Shown here: positions 1 through 8,593 of the stretch, piece by piece
How the letters are laid out: each line of letters opens with the position of its first letter
Numbering within the stretch: position 1 is the first letter of the stretch
The notes under the pieces: generated by a model
Databases searched by the model: none
What the model saw: the letters and a program-made list of their open reading frames with translations, nothing else
What the model was told of the DNA's origin: nothing
Position numbers and translations under genes: made by a program
Source: Lentibacillus sp. Marseille-P4043
GTDB taxonomy: Bacteria > Bacillota > Bacilli > Bacillales > Amphibacillaceae
Assembly (NCBI RefSeq): GCF_900258515.1
Contig: NZ_LT984884.1
Coordinates: 2,787,696-2,851,695, forward strand
DNA length: 64,000 bases
Direction of reading: 5' to 3'

Positions 1-1
1 A

Positions 2-760
2 GTTATCCTGTTACTATTGGTTTTCATTATGTATATGGTTTATCAAGCACATCATGATACAATCAATTATCAAACGATTCATGACACTGTACAACCAATC
101 GGGTTTGACAACTTCCGGATCTTTTTCATATCAGATATTCATCGACGAATAATCCGCGATGCTACACTAGAATCCATAACAGAAAAAATGGATATTGTGA
201 TTATCGGTGGAGATCTTACGGAAAAGGGTGTCCCACTTGAGCGAACAAAAACCAACATTAAAAAGTTAAAACGCTGGAATGCACCGATTTATTTTGTATG
301 GGGAAATAATGATTATGAGGCAGATTATCCTTCTATTGCTAAACTGTTATCAGAAGAAGGCGTAATCATTTTAGCGAACACTCACACTGACATAACAGCC
401 GAAAACGGGGATATGCTGAGCATTTTAGGCTTGGATTGTAGTTATTACCGAGAAGCACGGATGGACCTTGCGATGGAACATGCAAAAGGAGATTTCTACA
501 TATTAGCAACTCATGCACCACGCACGTTTTATGACTTAGAAGCAGAAGAACAGCGGAAAGCCAACCTCGTATTAGCCGGACATACCCATGGAGGGCAAAT
601 TCGCATAGCTGGATTTGGGCCGTATCAGAGGGGTAGTTTTCACAAACATCATCATTCCAATGTTCTTGTTAGTGAAGGTTATGGCTATACCAGATTGCCA
701 TTTCGCTTAGGCACAAACGCTGAATGTCACGTACTAACTTTGAAAAAACAAGCAAAATGA
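2..760 (+). CDS. ypbG: Calcineurin-like metallophosphoesterase, YpbG-like (5' end cut by window)
   Basis: The reading frame is open to the first base, so the true start lies before the window. The visible N-terminus is a run of Leu, Ile, Val and Phe (a membrane anchor), followed by a metallophosphoesterase domain. Metal-binding signatures are visible in order: SDIHRR, GGDLTEKG, GNNDYE and GHTHGGQ. This is the D-x-H / GD-x-x / GN-[HN]-[DE] / GH-x-H series of the calcineurin-like family. The protein is probably a membrane-tethered phosphoesterase; its substrate is unknown. Position just before the MecA paralogue supports the YpbG assignment. An internal TTG at 17 is not a credible start because it falls inside the membrane segment. 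Confidence 0.85.
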   Translation, partial: VILLLLVFIMYMVYQAHHDTINYQTIHDTVQPIGFDNFRIFFISDIHRRIIRDATLESITEKMDIVIIGGDLTEKGVPLERTKTNIKKLKRWNAPIYFVWGNNDYEADYPSIAKLLSEEGVIILANTHTDITAENGDMLSILGLDCSYYREARMDLAMEHAKGDFYILATHAPRTFYDLEAEEQRKANLVLAGHTHGGQIRIAGFGPYQRGSFHKHHHSNVLVSEGYGYTRLPFRLGTNAECHVLTLKKQAK

Positions 761-867
761 TCCTTTTCAAATAGTTCAACAATTGCTCCCTATGCATATA
801 GTATAGTAAGAGCACAAAAATTTAGGATCTAAATTAGACTATATTGCTAAGTAAAGGAGGATGCTAC

Positions 868-1446
868 ATGCGTATTGAACGGGTATCCGATAGTCAATTT
901 ACCATATTCTTAACGTTTGATGATTTAGTTGAACGTGGTTTTACAAAAGATGATTTATGGGAAGATGTTACTGGAGTCAGAAATTTGTTTAGCGATATGA
1001 TGTATGAAGCAAGTAGTGAATTAGGGTTTGAGTTAGAAGGAATGCTGCTTGTACAAGTTCATTTGATGCAAGCACAGGGTATGCATGTGATTGTTACACA
1101 AAAAATAGAAAATATAAACTGGGATGAGGATTTTATTGAAATGAAAGTTACCTTGGATGAAAGCAAAGAATTGATTTTTTCTTTTGATGAATTCGAGGAT
1201 ATTATACAAGTATCTTCTTACTTATTAGCACAATCCATTACTGGTGGCCAAATTTATCATATGAATGAACGTTATTATATGCTACTGGAAGATGTCGATT
1301 TAAATAAAAACAATCGAGAGCATGTTATTGCGATCATGTCCGAGTTTTCATCGCCAAGCATTATCACCTCAACAAGATTAATGGAATATGGCAAAATTAT
1401 CATGGGAACAAATGCAGTAAAAACAATTATTGACACGTTTTATTGA
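868..1446 (+). CDS. mecB: MecA-family adaptor protein YpbH (MecB)
   Basis: The 192-residue protein begins MRIERVSDSQ and has the two-part MecA organisation. An N-terminal substrate-binding part (about residues 1-80) is joined to a C-terminal ClpC-binding part (about 100-192). MecA-type adaptors deliver substrates such as ComK to the ClpC/ClpP protease; the YpbH paralogue has a related but weaker role in competence and sporulation. The start was set at the ATG at 868, preceded by AAAGGAGG at the right spacing; an upstream TTG in frame at 844 lacks a ribosome site. It is monocistronic, with 293 bp of non-coding DNA before gudB. The ypbH rather than mecA assignment rests on position. Confidence 0.85.
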   Translation: MRIERVSDSQFTIFLTFDDLVERGFTKDDLWEDVTGVRNLFSDMMYEASSELGFELEGMLLVQVHLMQAQGMHVIVTQKIENINWDEDFIEMKVTLDESKELIFSFDEFEDIIQVSSYLLAQSITGGQIYHMNERYYMLLEDVDLNKNNREHVIAIMSEFSSPSIITSTRLMEYGKIIMGTNAVKTIIDTFY

Positions 1447-1601
1447 TCCGGTTATGATTGGCCTGGTGCGTTTAGGGGAAATAAATATGAATGATCCAAA
1501 TTATACGTAGCTGTCACTCTATTCACCTGAAATAGTTGAGGTAGAAAAAGTATAAAATAGGTCATTTGCAACACCCAAAACCTTCTAAAAACAGGGTCTA
1601 A

Positions 1602-1615
1602 GGAAATCGCTTTCA
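1602..1615. promoter_or_regulatory. Possible CcpA-binding cre site upstream of gudB
   Basis: Read on the minus strand this is TGAAAGCGATTTCC, which fits the cre consensus TGWAANCGNTNWCA at 13 of 14 positions. It ends 39 bp before the -35 box of the putative gudB promoter. CcpA control of a catabolic glutamate dehydrogenase would make sense, but this is inference from one motif. Confidence 0.4.
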
Positions 1616-1654
1616 TTGGCGGTTAAAATAAATAGATAAAATGGCTTTATTTTA

Positions 1655-1682
1655 TTGCATATTTATGATGAAGGTGTATACT
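1655..1682 (+). promoter_or_regulatory. Putative sigma-A promoter for gudB
   Basis: TTGCAT (1655-1660) and TATACT (1677-1682) are separated by 16 bp, close to the housekeeping consensus. The predicted leader to the gudB start at 1740 is about 50 nt. The rest of the 1447-1739 gap shows no coding potential. Confidence 0.55.
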
Positions 1683-1739
1683 AATCTCTGAGTACAGCTA
1701 TTATATAAAATATTTATGGATATTCTAGGAGGTAAATTC

Positions 1740-3023
1740 ATGGTAGCCGATAAAGCAGCAGATTCTACCAAAGAAAAAAGTAATCAAAAAATGGATGTAT
1801 TAAGTTCAACACGTACTGTTGTAAAAAATGCGTTGGATAAATTGGGTTACCCTGATGAAGTATTTGAATTATTAAAAGACCCGATTCGCATGATGACTGT
1901 AAGAATCCCTGTCAGAATGGATGATGGTTCCATCAAAATTTTCACAGGTTATCGTGCTCAACATAACGATGCAGTCGGTCCAACTAAAGGTGGCGTTCGA
2001 TTCCATCCGGATGTAACCGAAACAGAAGTCAAAGCATTATCCATCTGGATGAGTTTAAAAGCTGGTATCGTTGATTTGCCTTACGGTGGGGGTAAAGGCG
2101 GAATTATTTGTGATCCACGTGAAATGTCATTCCGTGAATTGGAAGGCTTGAGTCGTGGGTATGTTCGTGCAATTAGTCAAATTGTTGGTCCAAACAAAGA
2201 CATTCCTGCACCAGATGTATTTACAAATTCACAAATCATGGCATGGATGATGGATGAATACAGTCGTATTGATGAATTTAATAGTCCAGGATTTATTACT
2301 GGTAAACCGATCGTGCTTGGTGGTTCGCACGGGAGAGAATCTGCAACTGCAAAAGGTGTTACAATTGTTATTAATGAAGCAGCAAAGAAAAAAGGAATTG
2401 ATGTAAAAGGGGCAAGGGTAGTTGTCCAAGGCTTCGGAAACGCTGGAAGCTTTTTATCTAAATTCTTACATGATGCAGGCGCTAAAGTAGTCGGTATTTC
2501 TGACGCTTACGGTGCGCTTCATGATCCAAACGGACTTGATATTGATTATTTATTAGACAGAAGAGATAGCTTTGGTACCGTTACAAAACTATTCAATAAT
2601 ACCATAACAAATGAAGAGTTACTTGAATTAGATTGTGACATTCTAGTACCTGCTGCAGTGGAAAATCAAATTACGGAACAAAATGCTAATAACATTAAAG
2701 CAAGTATTGTCGTTGAGGCTGCAAACGGTCCGACAACACTTGAAGCAACAAAAATATTAACGGAACGCGGTATCTTGCTTGTTCCCGATGTACTTTCATC
2801 TGCAGGCGGTGTAACCGTTTCTTATTTCGAATGGGTGCAAAATAATCAAGGATATTACTGGCCTGAAGAAGAAATTGAAGAAAAACTGCAAAACATTATG
2901 GTTAAATCATTTAACGCGATTTATGACACTGCACAAACTAGACGCGTTGATATGCGCTTAGCTGCATATATGATTGGTGTACGCAAAATGGCCGAAGCGG
3001 CAAGATTCCGTGGCTGGGTTTAA
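1740..3023 (+). CDS. gudB: NAD-specific glutamate dehydrogenase
   Basis: This 427-residue hexameric-type glutamate dehydrogenase converts glutamate to 2-oxoglutarate and ammonium, the catabolic entry of glutamate into the TCA cycle. Diagnostic segments are the substrate site KAGIVDLPYGGGKGG, the PAPDVFTN segment, the Rossmann motif GFGNAGS and the C-terminal AAYMIGVRKMAEA. The region after TETEVKA has no extra Val-Lys-Ala triplet, the tandem duplication that inactivates GudB in laboratory B. subtilis 168, so this copy should be active. The ATG at 1740 is preceded by CTAGGAGGT; an in-frame ATG at 1716 has no good ribosome site. A terminator follows at 3062. Confidence 0.95.
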   Translation: MVADKAADSTKEKSNQKMDVLSSTRTVVKNALDKLGYPDEVFELLKDPIRMMTVRIPVRMDDGSIKIFTGYRAQHNDAVGPTKGGVRFHPDVTETEVKALSIWMSLKAGIVDLPYGGGKGGIICDPREMSFRELEGLSRGYVRAISQIVGPNKDIPAPDVFTNSQIMAWMMDEYSRIDEFNSPGFITGKPIVLGGSHGRESATAKGVTIVINEAAKKKGIDVKGARVVVQGFGNAGSFLSKFLHDAGAKVVGISDAYGALHDPNGLDIDYLLDRRDSFGTVTKLFNNTITNEELLELDCDILVPAAVENQITEQNANNIKASIVVEAANGPTTLEATKILTERGILLVPDVLSSAGGVTVSYFEWVQNNQGYYWPEEEIEEKLQNIMVKSFNAIYDTAQTRRVDMRLAAYMIGVRKMAEAARFRGWV

Positions 3024-3061
3024 TTCTTAAATCGTATATTCTCAAACTGAATAAATGACGG

Positions 3062-3099
3062 AAAAACTCTTATCATGTATAGTTAGATAGGAGTTTTTT
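3062..3099 (+). terminator. Rho-independent terminator of gudB
   Basis: AAAAACTC...TATC pairs with GATAGGAGTTTTTT around a short loop and ends in a T run. It lies between the gudB stop and the ypdA ribosome site. Confidence 0.7.
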
Positions 3100-3152
3100 C
3101 TTTGTATGTGAAAAAGAATTTGGCTAGAAGTAAAGAAAAGGAAGTGCGTACG

Positions 3153-4127
3153 ATGCAGAAGGAAGATACGATTATTATCGGTGGGGGTCCATGTGGTCTG
3201 TCGTGTGCCATTGAATTGCAAAACCGTGGTATTACTCCGTTAATTATAGAAAAAGAGAATGTAGTGAATACCATTTATCAGTTCCCAACCCACCAAACAT
3301 TTTTCAGTTCAAGCGATAGATTAGAAATAGGCGGTAATCTGTTTGTTACCGAAAAACAAAAACCAGTTCGAGTTCAGGCATTAACCTATTACCGTGCTGT
3401 TGCCGAGCGGGAAAATATACGAATAAATGCGTTTGAAAAAGTCATTGATATTAAAAAATCGACAAATGGTTTTGATGTAACAACAGAAAAAGATAATGGA
3501 GAGACACGATCCTATCAAGCAAATCACGTGGTTATTGCAACTGGCTATTATGATCAACCGAATACAATGAATATCCCTGGCGAAAACCTAGAAAAAGTTA
3601 GGCATTATTTTAAAGAAGCACACCCCTATTTCAATAAGGATGTAGTTGTGATCGGTGGAAAAAACTCTGCTGTTGACGCAACATTGGAGTTGCATAAGGC
3701 TGGTGCTCGCGTAACTGTTTTATATCGTGGTGGTACGTATTCAAAAAGTATAAAACCGTGGATTTTACCAGAATTTGATTCGTTAGTCCGCAAAGACATC
3801 GTCCATATGGATTTTAATGCACACATTACAGAAATTACAGAGGATGCTGTTTATTATATGGTGGATGGGGAAACGAAAAAAGTTGACAGTGACTATGTAT
3901 TTGCTATGACCGGTTATAAACCAGATCACCAACTTTTGAAAAATAGTGGCATCACGGTAAATGAAACAAATGGAAAACCACAATTTGATCCAGACACAAT
4001 GGAAACGAATATACCAGGAATTTATGTGGCAGGTGTAGTAGCTGCTGGCTATAATAACAATGAGATTTTTATTGAAAATGGCAGGTATCATGGTGAAATA
4101 ATAGCTAATTCGATTATAAATAAATGA
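3153..4127 (+). CDS. ypdA: Bacillithiol disulfide reductase YpdA (FAD/NADPH-dependent)
   Basis: The 324-residue flavoprotein is related to thioredoxin reductase. An N-terminal FAD motif GGGPCGLSCA (residues 10-19) contains Cys14, the residue implicated in reduction of bacillithiol disulfide (BSSB) in this family. There is no thioredoxin-reductase CxxC. A second nucleotide-binding motif, GGKNSAVDA, lies near residue 168, and a C-terminal FAD segment IYVAGVVAAG near 291. The start ATG at 3153 follows GGAAGTG; the in-frame TTG at 3102 lies in the gudB terminator. YpdA recycles bacillithiol in the cytosol, and bshA for bacillithiol synthesis lies in the same window. Confidence 0.9.
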   Translation: MQKEDTIIIGGGPCGLSCAIELQNRGITPLIIEKENVVNTIYQFPTHQTFFSSSDRLEIGGNLFVTEKQKPVRVQALTYYRAVAERENIRINAFEKVIDIKKSTNGFDVTTEKDNGETRSYQANHVVIATGYYDQPNTMNIPGENLEKVRHYFKEAHPYFNKDVVVIGGKNSAVDATLELHKAGARVTVLYRGGTYSKSIKPWILPEFDSLVRKDIVHMDFNAHITEITEDAVYYMVDGETKKVDSDYVFAMTGYKPDHQLLKNSGITVNETNGKPQFDPDTMETNIPGIYVAGVVAAGYNNNEIFIENGRYHGEIIANSIINK

Positions 4128-4143
4128 TAATAAGGCTAACAAT

Positions 4144-4186
4144 AAAAGGATGGACAGGTTACCAATTGTAACCACCCATCCTTTTT
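4144..4186. terminator. Terminator between ypdA and ansA (possibly bidirectional)
   Basis: AAAAGGATGG (4144-4153) pairs with CCATCCTTTT (4176-4185), with an inner GGTTAC/GTAACC stem and T and A runs on the two sides. It ends ypdA and could also stop readthrough from ansA. Confidence 0.8.
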
Positions 4187-4190
4187 CATA

Positions 4191-4389
4191 AGCTGTTTTC
4201 TAAGATTGTTGCTTGTTTCTTAATAGATATAAACTGCGACATAGTGATAATTCATTTTGTGAATCTTTCTCTCATTCTAATATGTGCTGAGTGGATCAAT
4301 CCGAACGAGACTCTGGCGGGACTTCTTAGTTACGTCGCATTCTATATCAACTACGAAATTTAAAAGCAACAAACATTACGAAAAGAGCT
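4191..4389 (-). mobile_element. MITE A1: core-less deletion derivative of the GGCTSTTTTC foldback family
   Basis: The left end reads AGCTGTTTTCTAAGATTGTTG. The right end, on the minus strand, reads AGCTCTTTTCGTAATG then TTTGTTGC. These are the same terminal inverted repeats as in the 38.2-kb copy. Subterminal AGATATAAACTGCGAC and GCGACGTAAC blocks are also present. The GC-rich palindromic modules of the larger copies are absent, leaving only about 60 bp of family-specific interior. Flanks TTTTCATA and TTTTCCATA look like an 8-bp target duplication with one inserted base. It sits directly after the ypdA terminator. No open reading frame is supported. Confidence 0.7.
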
Positions 4390-4408
4390 TTTTCCATACA
4401 ACAGTACT

Positions 4409-5377
4409 TTATTCTGCAAATATATTCGTCAACGTATCATGATCATGTTGCTGTTGCTCTAAGGCAATTAATAACTTTATGCGTGCCTTAGGTCCAGTAA
4501 GGCCATTAGCTAAGATAACACCCATTTCTTTTAACTGCTTGCCACCACCATCATAACCATATGTTGGTTGGACAATACCTTGATAACACCTGGAAACAAG
4601 AATGACTGGGATTTGCTGCTTTATCAATGCTTGAATAGGTGTAATGGTGTCTTTAGGTAAATTTCCTTGGCCAAGTCCTTCAATAACAAGTCCATCCGGT
4701 TCGGTTTGCTGCACAGCTTCGATTAATTGCCCGTCCATTCCCGCAAAGGCTTTTAGTAAAAACACATTTTTTGTCACGTTGTTAATTGGATACGTGTGTC
4801 TAGCAATTATGGTATGATGAAAAATAATGGCATCCTTTGTTATAATTCCGATCGGACCGTACTGTGGACTCTGGAACGTTGCAACATTACTCGTCGATGT
4901 CTTTGTTACATTTGCCGCGGTATGAATCTCATCATTCATGACAACGAGCACACCTTTTTGGGAAGCAGCATTCTCCACCGCAACCCTTAATGAACTAATT
5001 AAGTTATACAGTGCATCAGATCCTATCTCATTACTCGAACGCATCGCACCAGTCAAAATAACGGGTTTATCTGTCTGAACAACTTGATCGAGAAAATAAG
5101 CTGTTTCTTCCAATGTGTCTGTACCATGTGTAACAACAATTCCGTCATATACAGCACTCTTTTGATCAATGATTGTTGCTAGTTCCAGCATATGTTTTGG
5201 CGTAATTTGTGGAGAAGGAAGTTTAAATGCAATATTTTCATCTACATTGGCATAGGATTTGAAATGGTACGCTATGTTTGATAATGGATGTTTGTTTGTT
5301 GTGGTGACTTCACCTGTTTCTTTATTTTCCAGCATGGAGATGGTTCCACCTGTATGGATGATTAAAATATTTTTCAA
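4409..5377 (-). CDS. ansA: L-asparaginase
   Basis: The 322-residue protein hydrolyses asparagine to aspartate and ammonia. Both threonine active-site signatures are visible: HTGGTISM near the N-terminus and VTHGTDTLEETA near residue 90. There is no signal peptide, so this is the cytosolic AnsA-type (type I) enzyme rather than the secreted AnsZ type. The start codon is TTG (complement of 5375-5377) with AGAGGACG upstream on the minus strand. It is transcribed towards ypdA, alone, and no ansB aspartase follows as in the B. subtilis ansAB operon. Confidence 0.9.
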   Translation of the reverse strand: MKNILIIHTGGTISMLENKETGEVTTTNKHPLSNIAYHFKSYANVDENIAFKLPSPQITPKHMLELATIIDQKSAVYDGIVVTHGTDTLEETAYFLDQVVQTDKPVILTGAMRSSNEIGSDALYNLISSLRVAVENAASQKGVLVVMNDEIHTAANVTKTSTSNVATFQSPQYGPIGIITKDAIIFHHTIIARHTYPINNVTKNVFLLKAFAGMDGQLIEAVQQTEPDGLVIEGLGQGNLPKDTITPIQALIKQQIPVILVSRCYQGIVQPTYGYDGGGKQLKEMGVILANGLTGPKARIKLLIALEQQQHDHDTLTNIFAE

Positions 5378-5502
5378 CTACATCACGTCCTCTGTCTGTT
5401 TGTTAATTGTAAGCTGCCTAACCACCTGGTGAATTTGCTATTTTCTTTCATGCTACTTAATGATACGATAAAACTATTATAATTGGAAAGAGGTCTTTCG
5501 TA

Positions 5503-6180
5503 ATGTTTGCGATACTTTCCGCCGGTATAGCGCCTGCTTTTGCTTTAATGGCTTTCTTTTATTTAAAAGATCGTTTTACAGAACCTTTAGGATTAATCAT
5601 ACGGATTTTCACCTATGGAGCGTTACTTGTATTCCCAATTATGTTCCTGCAATACGCGTTTCAGGCTGAGGGAATCGTGACAAGTCCAGTCATCAATTCC
5701 TTTATTTTGGGTGGTTTAATAGAAGAATTTTTCAAATGGTTTATTTTCATATATGTGATCTATCATCATACTGAATTTGATGCTCATTATGATGGAATCG
5801 TATACGCTGTTGCCATAAGCCTTGGTTTTGCAACGGTTGAAAACTTATTATACTTGTTGACAAATGGGATCGGTTACGCTTTTTCCAGGGCATTGTTTCC
5901 TGTTTCATCCCATGCCTTATTCGCTGTTAGTATGGGATATTACTTTGGCAAAGCAAAACTGAATCAACAACACCGAAAACGAAACATGATGTTCGCTTTG
6001 GTTGTCCCATTTTTACTGCATGGCACGTATAACTACATTTTAAAAACTATTACAAGTGATTGGTTATTTTTGTTGATCCCTTTTATGATTGTGCTCTGGG
6101 TATATAGTTTGCGAAAAGTTAAGATAGCAAATCAACAACCAACACATAACCTTATCTTACAAGAAAAACAACGTGCATAG
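5503..6180 (+). CDS. prsW: Membrane protease PrsW (site-1 protease of anti-sigma factor)
   Basis: The 225-residue polytopic membrane protein has about seven hydrophobic segments. The family signature GLIEEFFKWF carries the paired glutamates E74-E75, and conserved histidines lie in the segments PVSSHALFAVSMGYYFG and LLHGTYNYIL. In B. subtilis PrsW makes the first cut in the anti-sigma factor RsiW, releasing SigW in response to envelope stress. The ATG at 5503 follows AAAGAGGTC. It stands alone between ansA (divergent) and sleB, with its own terminator. Whether RsiW is the substrate in this organism is inferred. Confidence 0.88.
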   Translation: MFAILSAGIAPAFALMAFFYLKDRFTEPLGLIIRIFTYGALLVFPIMFLQYAFQAEGIVTSPVINSFILGGLIEEFFKWFIFIYVIYHHTEFDAHYDGIVYAVAISLGFATVENLLYLLTNGIGYAFSRALFPVSSHALFAVSMGYYFGKAKLNQQHRKRNMMFALVVPFLLHGTYNYILKTITSDWLFLLIPFMIVLWVYSLRKVKIANQQPTHNLILQEKQRA

Positions 6181-6216
6181 AATCCTCTGCAAATCATACT
6201 TGCGGAGGATTTTTTA
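6181..6216 (+). terminator. Rho-independent terminator of prsW
   Basis: AATCCTC...GC pairs with GCGGAGGATT, followed by six T. Confidence 0.8.
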
Positions 6217-6320
6217 CGTTCTCATTTCCAAGTCATCCACAACCTATTTTATATACATGAATAAAAAGGACATTTAATCAAAAAATAGATATCAATAATG
6301 GAAGAGTAGGAGGAAGAAGT

Positions 6321-7160
6321 ATGACCTTTAAAAAAATGTCCCTTTTATTTATTATTATATGTTTTTTTACAATCGGACTGCAAACTTCCCAAAACCCTAA
6401 TGTTGTACACGCTTTTAGTAACCAAGTAATTCAGCATGGGGCGTCTGGTGAAGATGTAATCGAATTGCAGGCAAGGTTGCAATATCTGGGATTTTACAAT
6501 GGAAATATCGACGGTGTGTTTGGTTGGGGGACATATTGGGCATTACGGAATTTTCAATATGAGTTTGGAATGGACATTGATGGATTAGCAGGTAAAACTA
6601 CGAAACAAAAACTGGTAAAGGCAAGTGAGTACGATAAACAATATGTACATGAACAAATTAATAAAGGAAATGACTTTACCAACTATGGCGGAGTGGACAA
6701 AGAAAAGCAAACAAAACCTAAGGCAAAACCGAATCAGTCAGCAAACAAACCTAATACGAATACAGATCAGACATCGACAACTGCAGTAAATGTTCCACAG
6801 GGGTATTCTCAAAACGATATTAAATTGTTGGCCAATGCCGTACATGGAGAATCACGTGGTGAACCATATATCGGTCAGGTTGCGGTTGCTGCTGTTATTT
6901 TAAATCGGGTTGAAAGCTCAACTTTTCCAGATACTGTATCGGGTGTAATTTTTGAACCAAGAGCATTTACAGCAGTTGCTGATGGTCAAATTTGGTTAAC
7001 GCCAAACGAAACCTCCAAACAAGCCGTTCTTGATGCTCTTAACGGCTGGGATCCAACAGGTAATGCGTTGTATTATTTTAATCCCAATACCGCAACGTCG
7101 GCTTGGATTTGGTCACGGCCACAAATTAAAAAAATCGGCAAACATATATTTTGTAAATAG
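6321..7160 (+). CDS. sleB: Spore cortex-lytic enzyme SleB
   Basis: The 279-residue germination enzyme is a lytic transglycosylase acting on muramic-lactam cortex peptidoglycan. An N-terminal signal peptide (about 1-32, hydrophobic LLFIIICFFTIGL) precedes a peptidoglycan-binding domain (about 35-95, GASGEDVIELQARLQ and DGVFGWGT). A Lys/Pro/Asn/Thr-rich linker (about 130-160) leads to the C-terminal hydrolase domain (about 165-279) with AVHGESRGEPYIGQVAVAA, where the glutamate is catalytic. The ATG at 6321 follows TAGGAGG. It is followed after 15 bp by ypeB, the usual bicistronic forespore operon. Expression from SigG is expected, but I could not see a clean SigG promoter. Confidence 0.95.
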   Translation: MTFKKMSLLFIIICFFTIGLQTSQNPNVVHAFSNQVIQHGASGEDVIELQARLQYLGFYNGNIDGVFGWGTYWALRNFQYEFGMDIDGLAGKTTKQKLVKASEYDKQYVHEQINKGNDFTNYGGVDKEKQTKPKAKPNQSANKPNTNTDQTSTTAVNVPQGYSQNDIKLLANAVHGESRGEPYIGQVAVAAVILNRVESSTFPDTVSGVIFEPRAFTAVADGQIWLTPNETSKQAVLDALNGWDPTGNALYYFNPNTATSAWIWSRPQIKKIGKHIFCK

Positions 7161-7175
7161 GAAGGTGTGATAGGA

Positions 7176-8507
7176 ATGATACGATGGATTTTAATTACTG
7201 TACTAACGATCGGGCTTATTGGTGTCGGGGTTTGGGGATACCAAGAACATCGAGAGAAAAATGCTGTACTGATTCAGGCTGAAAACACGTATCAACGATC
7301 ATTTCATGAACTTTCTTACCATATGGATTTATTAAATGACAAAATTGGTACAGCGCTAGCAATGAATTCTAGAGATACATTGTCCCCACAATTGGTAGAA
7401 ATTTGGCGAATTACGTCAGATGCTTTATCCAATGTTGGACAATTACCACTCTCGTTGCTGCCATTTAATAAGACAGAAGAATTTTTATCAAATATCGGTG
7501 ATTTCACCTATAAAACTGCTGTACGAGACCTAGGAGAAGAGCCGCTTTCCGATAAAGAAACGAAGACATTAGAATCATTATATAAACAATCTGGCGACCT
7601 TACGAAAGAATTACGCCAAGTCCAGCATGTTGTCTTAGATAATAATCTGCGCTGGATGGATGTTCAGCTTGCCTTGGCATCCGATGAAGCACAATCAGAT
7701 AACACGATTATTGATGGGTTGAAAACGGTAGAGAAAAAAGTAGAAGGTTTTCCGGAAAGCAACGTGAATGCAACATCATCTGAGGAACATAATTTCAAAT
7801 TTTTATCAGGTGATAAAATAAGCCAAAAGGATGCCTTGAAGCAAAGTAAAGATTTATTTAATGTGAACAATGCGGACAAGCTTACCATAACCAAAAGCGG
7901 AAAAGGTGCAGATGTCCCTTTATACAGTGTTTCTTATAAAGATGGGGATAAAAATGGGTATTTAGACTTAGCACAGAAGGGCGGGAAGCCAATTTCACTA
8001 ATAGTGGATCGACCTGTCAGTGAGAAACAAATCAGTTTACATGAAGGGTTGAACAAGGCAGAGAAGTACTTACAAACATACGATTTCGAAAATATGAAGA
8101 TTTTTCAAAGTAGCCAATTTGATAATATAGGTGTCTATTCGTTCCTTTATAATGATGATGGTGTACGAATTTATTCAGATTCGATAGAGGTGAAGGTAGG
8201 GCTTGATAAAGGAGATGTACTAGGCTTTACAGCACGAAACTATTACATGAATCACGCTGATAGGGATATCCCTGAACCGAAAATATCGAAGAAAGAAGCG
8301 AAGAAAAAAGTAAATCCAGAAGTAAAGATTAACGAAGAACATTTAGCGGTTATTGATAATGATATTGGTGAAGAAGTTTTAACATACGAATTTTTAGGTG
8401 TTCTCGGCAATGACACGTATCGTATCTTTGTTAATGCAATGAATGGGACAGAAGAAAAGGTGGAGAAGTTAGGTGGCACAGAATTGAAATTTGCAGGAAA
8501 CTTTTAG
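7176..8507 (+). CDS. ypeB: Germination protein YpeB
   Basis: The 443-residue protein is needed for stable assembly of SleB in the spore and acts in or near the inner spore membrane. It has an uncleaved N-terminal membrane anchor (MIRWILITVL onward), an all-alpha N-terminal region with the conserved SVGQLPLSLLPFNKTEEF-like stretch (near residues 80-100) and three C-terminal PepSY-type repeats (from about residue 205). The start ATG at 7176 follows GAAGGTG; a GTG nine bases upstream is inside the ribosome site. Co-transcribed with sleB, and a terminator overlaps the stop codon. Confidence 0.93.
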   Translation: MIRWILITVLTIGLIGVGVWGYQEHREKNAVLIQAENTYQRSFHELSYHMDLLNDKIGTALAMNSRDTLSPQLVEIWRITSDALSNVGQLPLSLLPFNKTEEFLSNIGDFTYKTAVRDLGEEPLSDKETKTLESLYKQSGDLTKELRQVQHVVLDNNLRWMDVQLALASDEAQSDNTIIDGLKTVEKKVEGFPESNVNATSSEEHNFKFLSGDKISQKDALKQSKDLFNVNNADKLTITKSGKGADVPLYSVSYKDGDKNGYLDLAQKGGKPISLIVDRPVSEKQISLHEGLNKAEKYLQTYDFENMKIFQSSQFDNIGVYSFLYNDDGVRIYSDSIEVKVGLDKGDVLGFTARNYYMNHADRDIPEPKISKKEAKKKVNPEVKINEEHLAVIDNDIGEEVLTYEFLGVLGNDTYRIFVNAMNGTEEKVEKLGGTELKFAGNF

Positions 8508-8535
8508 GGATTGGCAAATGCCTTTCCCTTTTTTT
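8506..8535 (+). terminator. Rho-independent terminator of sleB-ypeB
   Basis: AGGGA...GGC pairs with GCC...TCCCT, then a T7 run; it starts at the ypeB stop codon. Confidence 0.75.
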
Positions 8536-8593
8536 ACTTTTCTGTGATAATAGGTATATCGTATTAAAACACCGATATTTGGGGGACAAATGT

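Noticed and set aside
3783..4175. 130-residue minus-strand frame opposite ypdA
   Set aside because: It is a shadow of the well-supported ypdA gene, with unusual residue composition and no ribosome site.
6257..6290. SigG promoter for sleB at TGAATA (6257)
   Set aside because: The -35 fits, but no CATNNTA-like -10 occurs 17-18 bp downstream.
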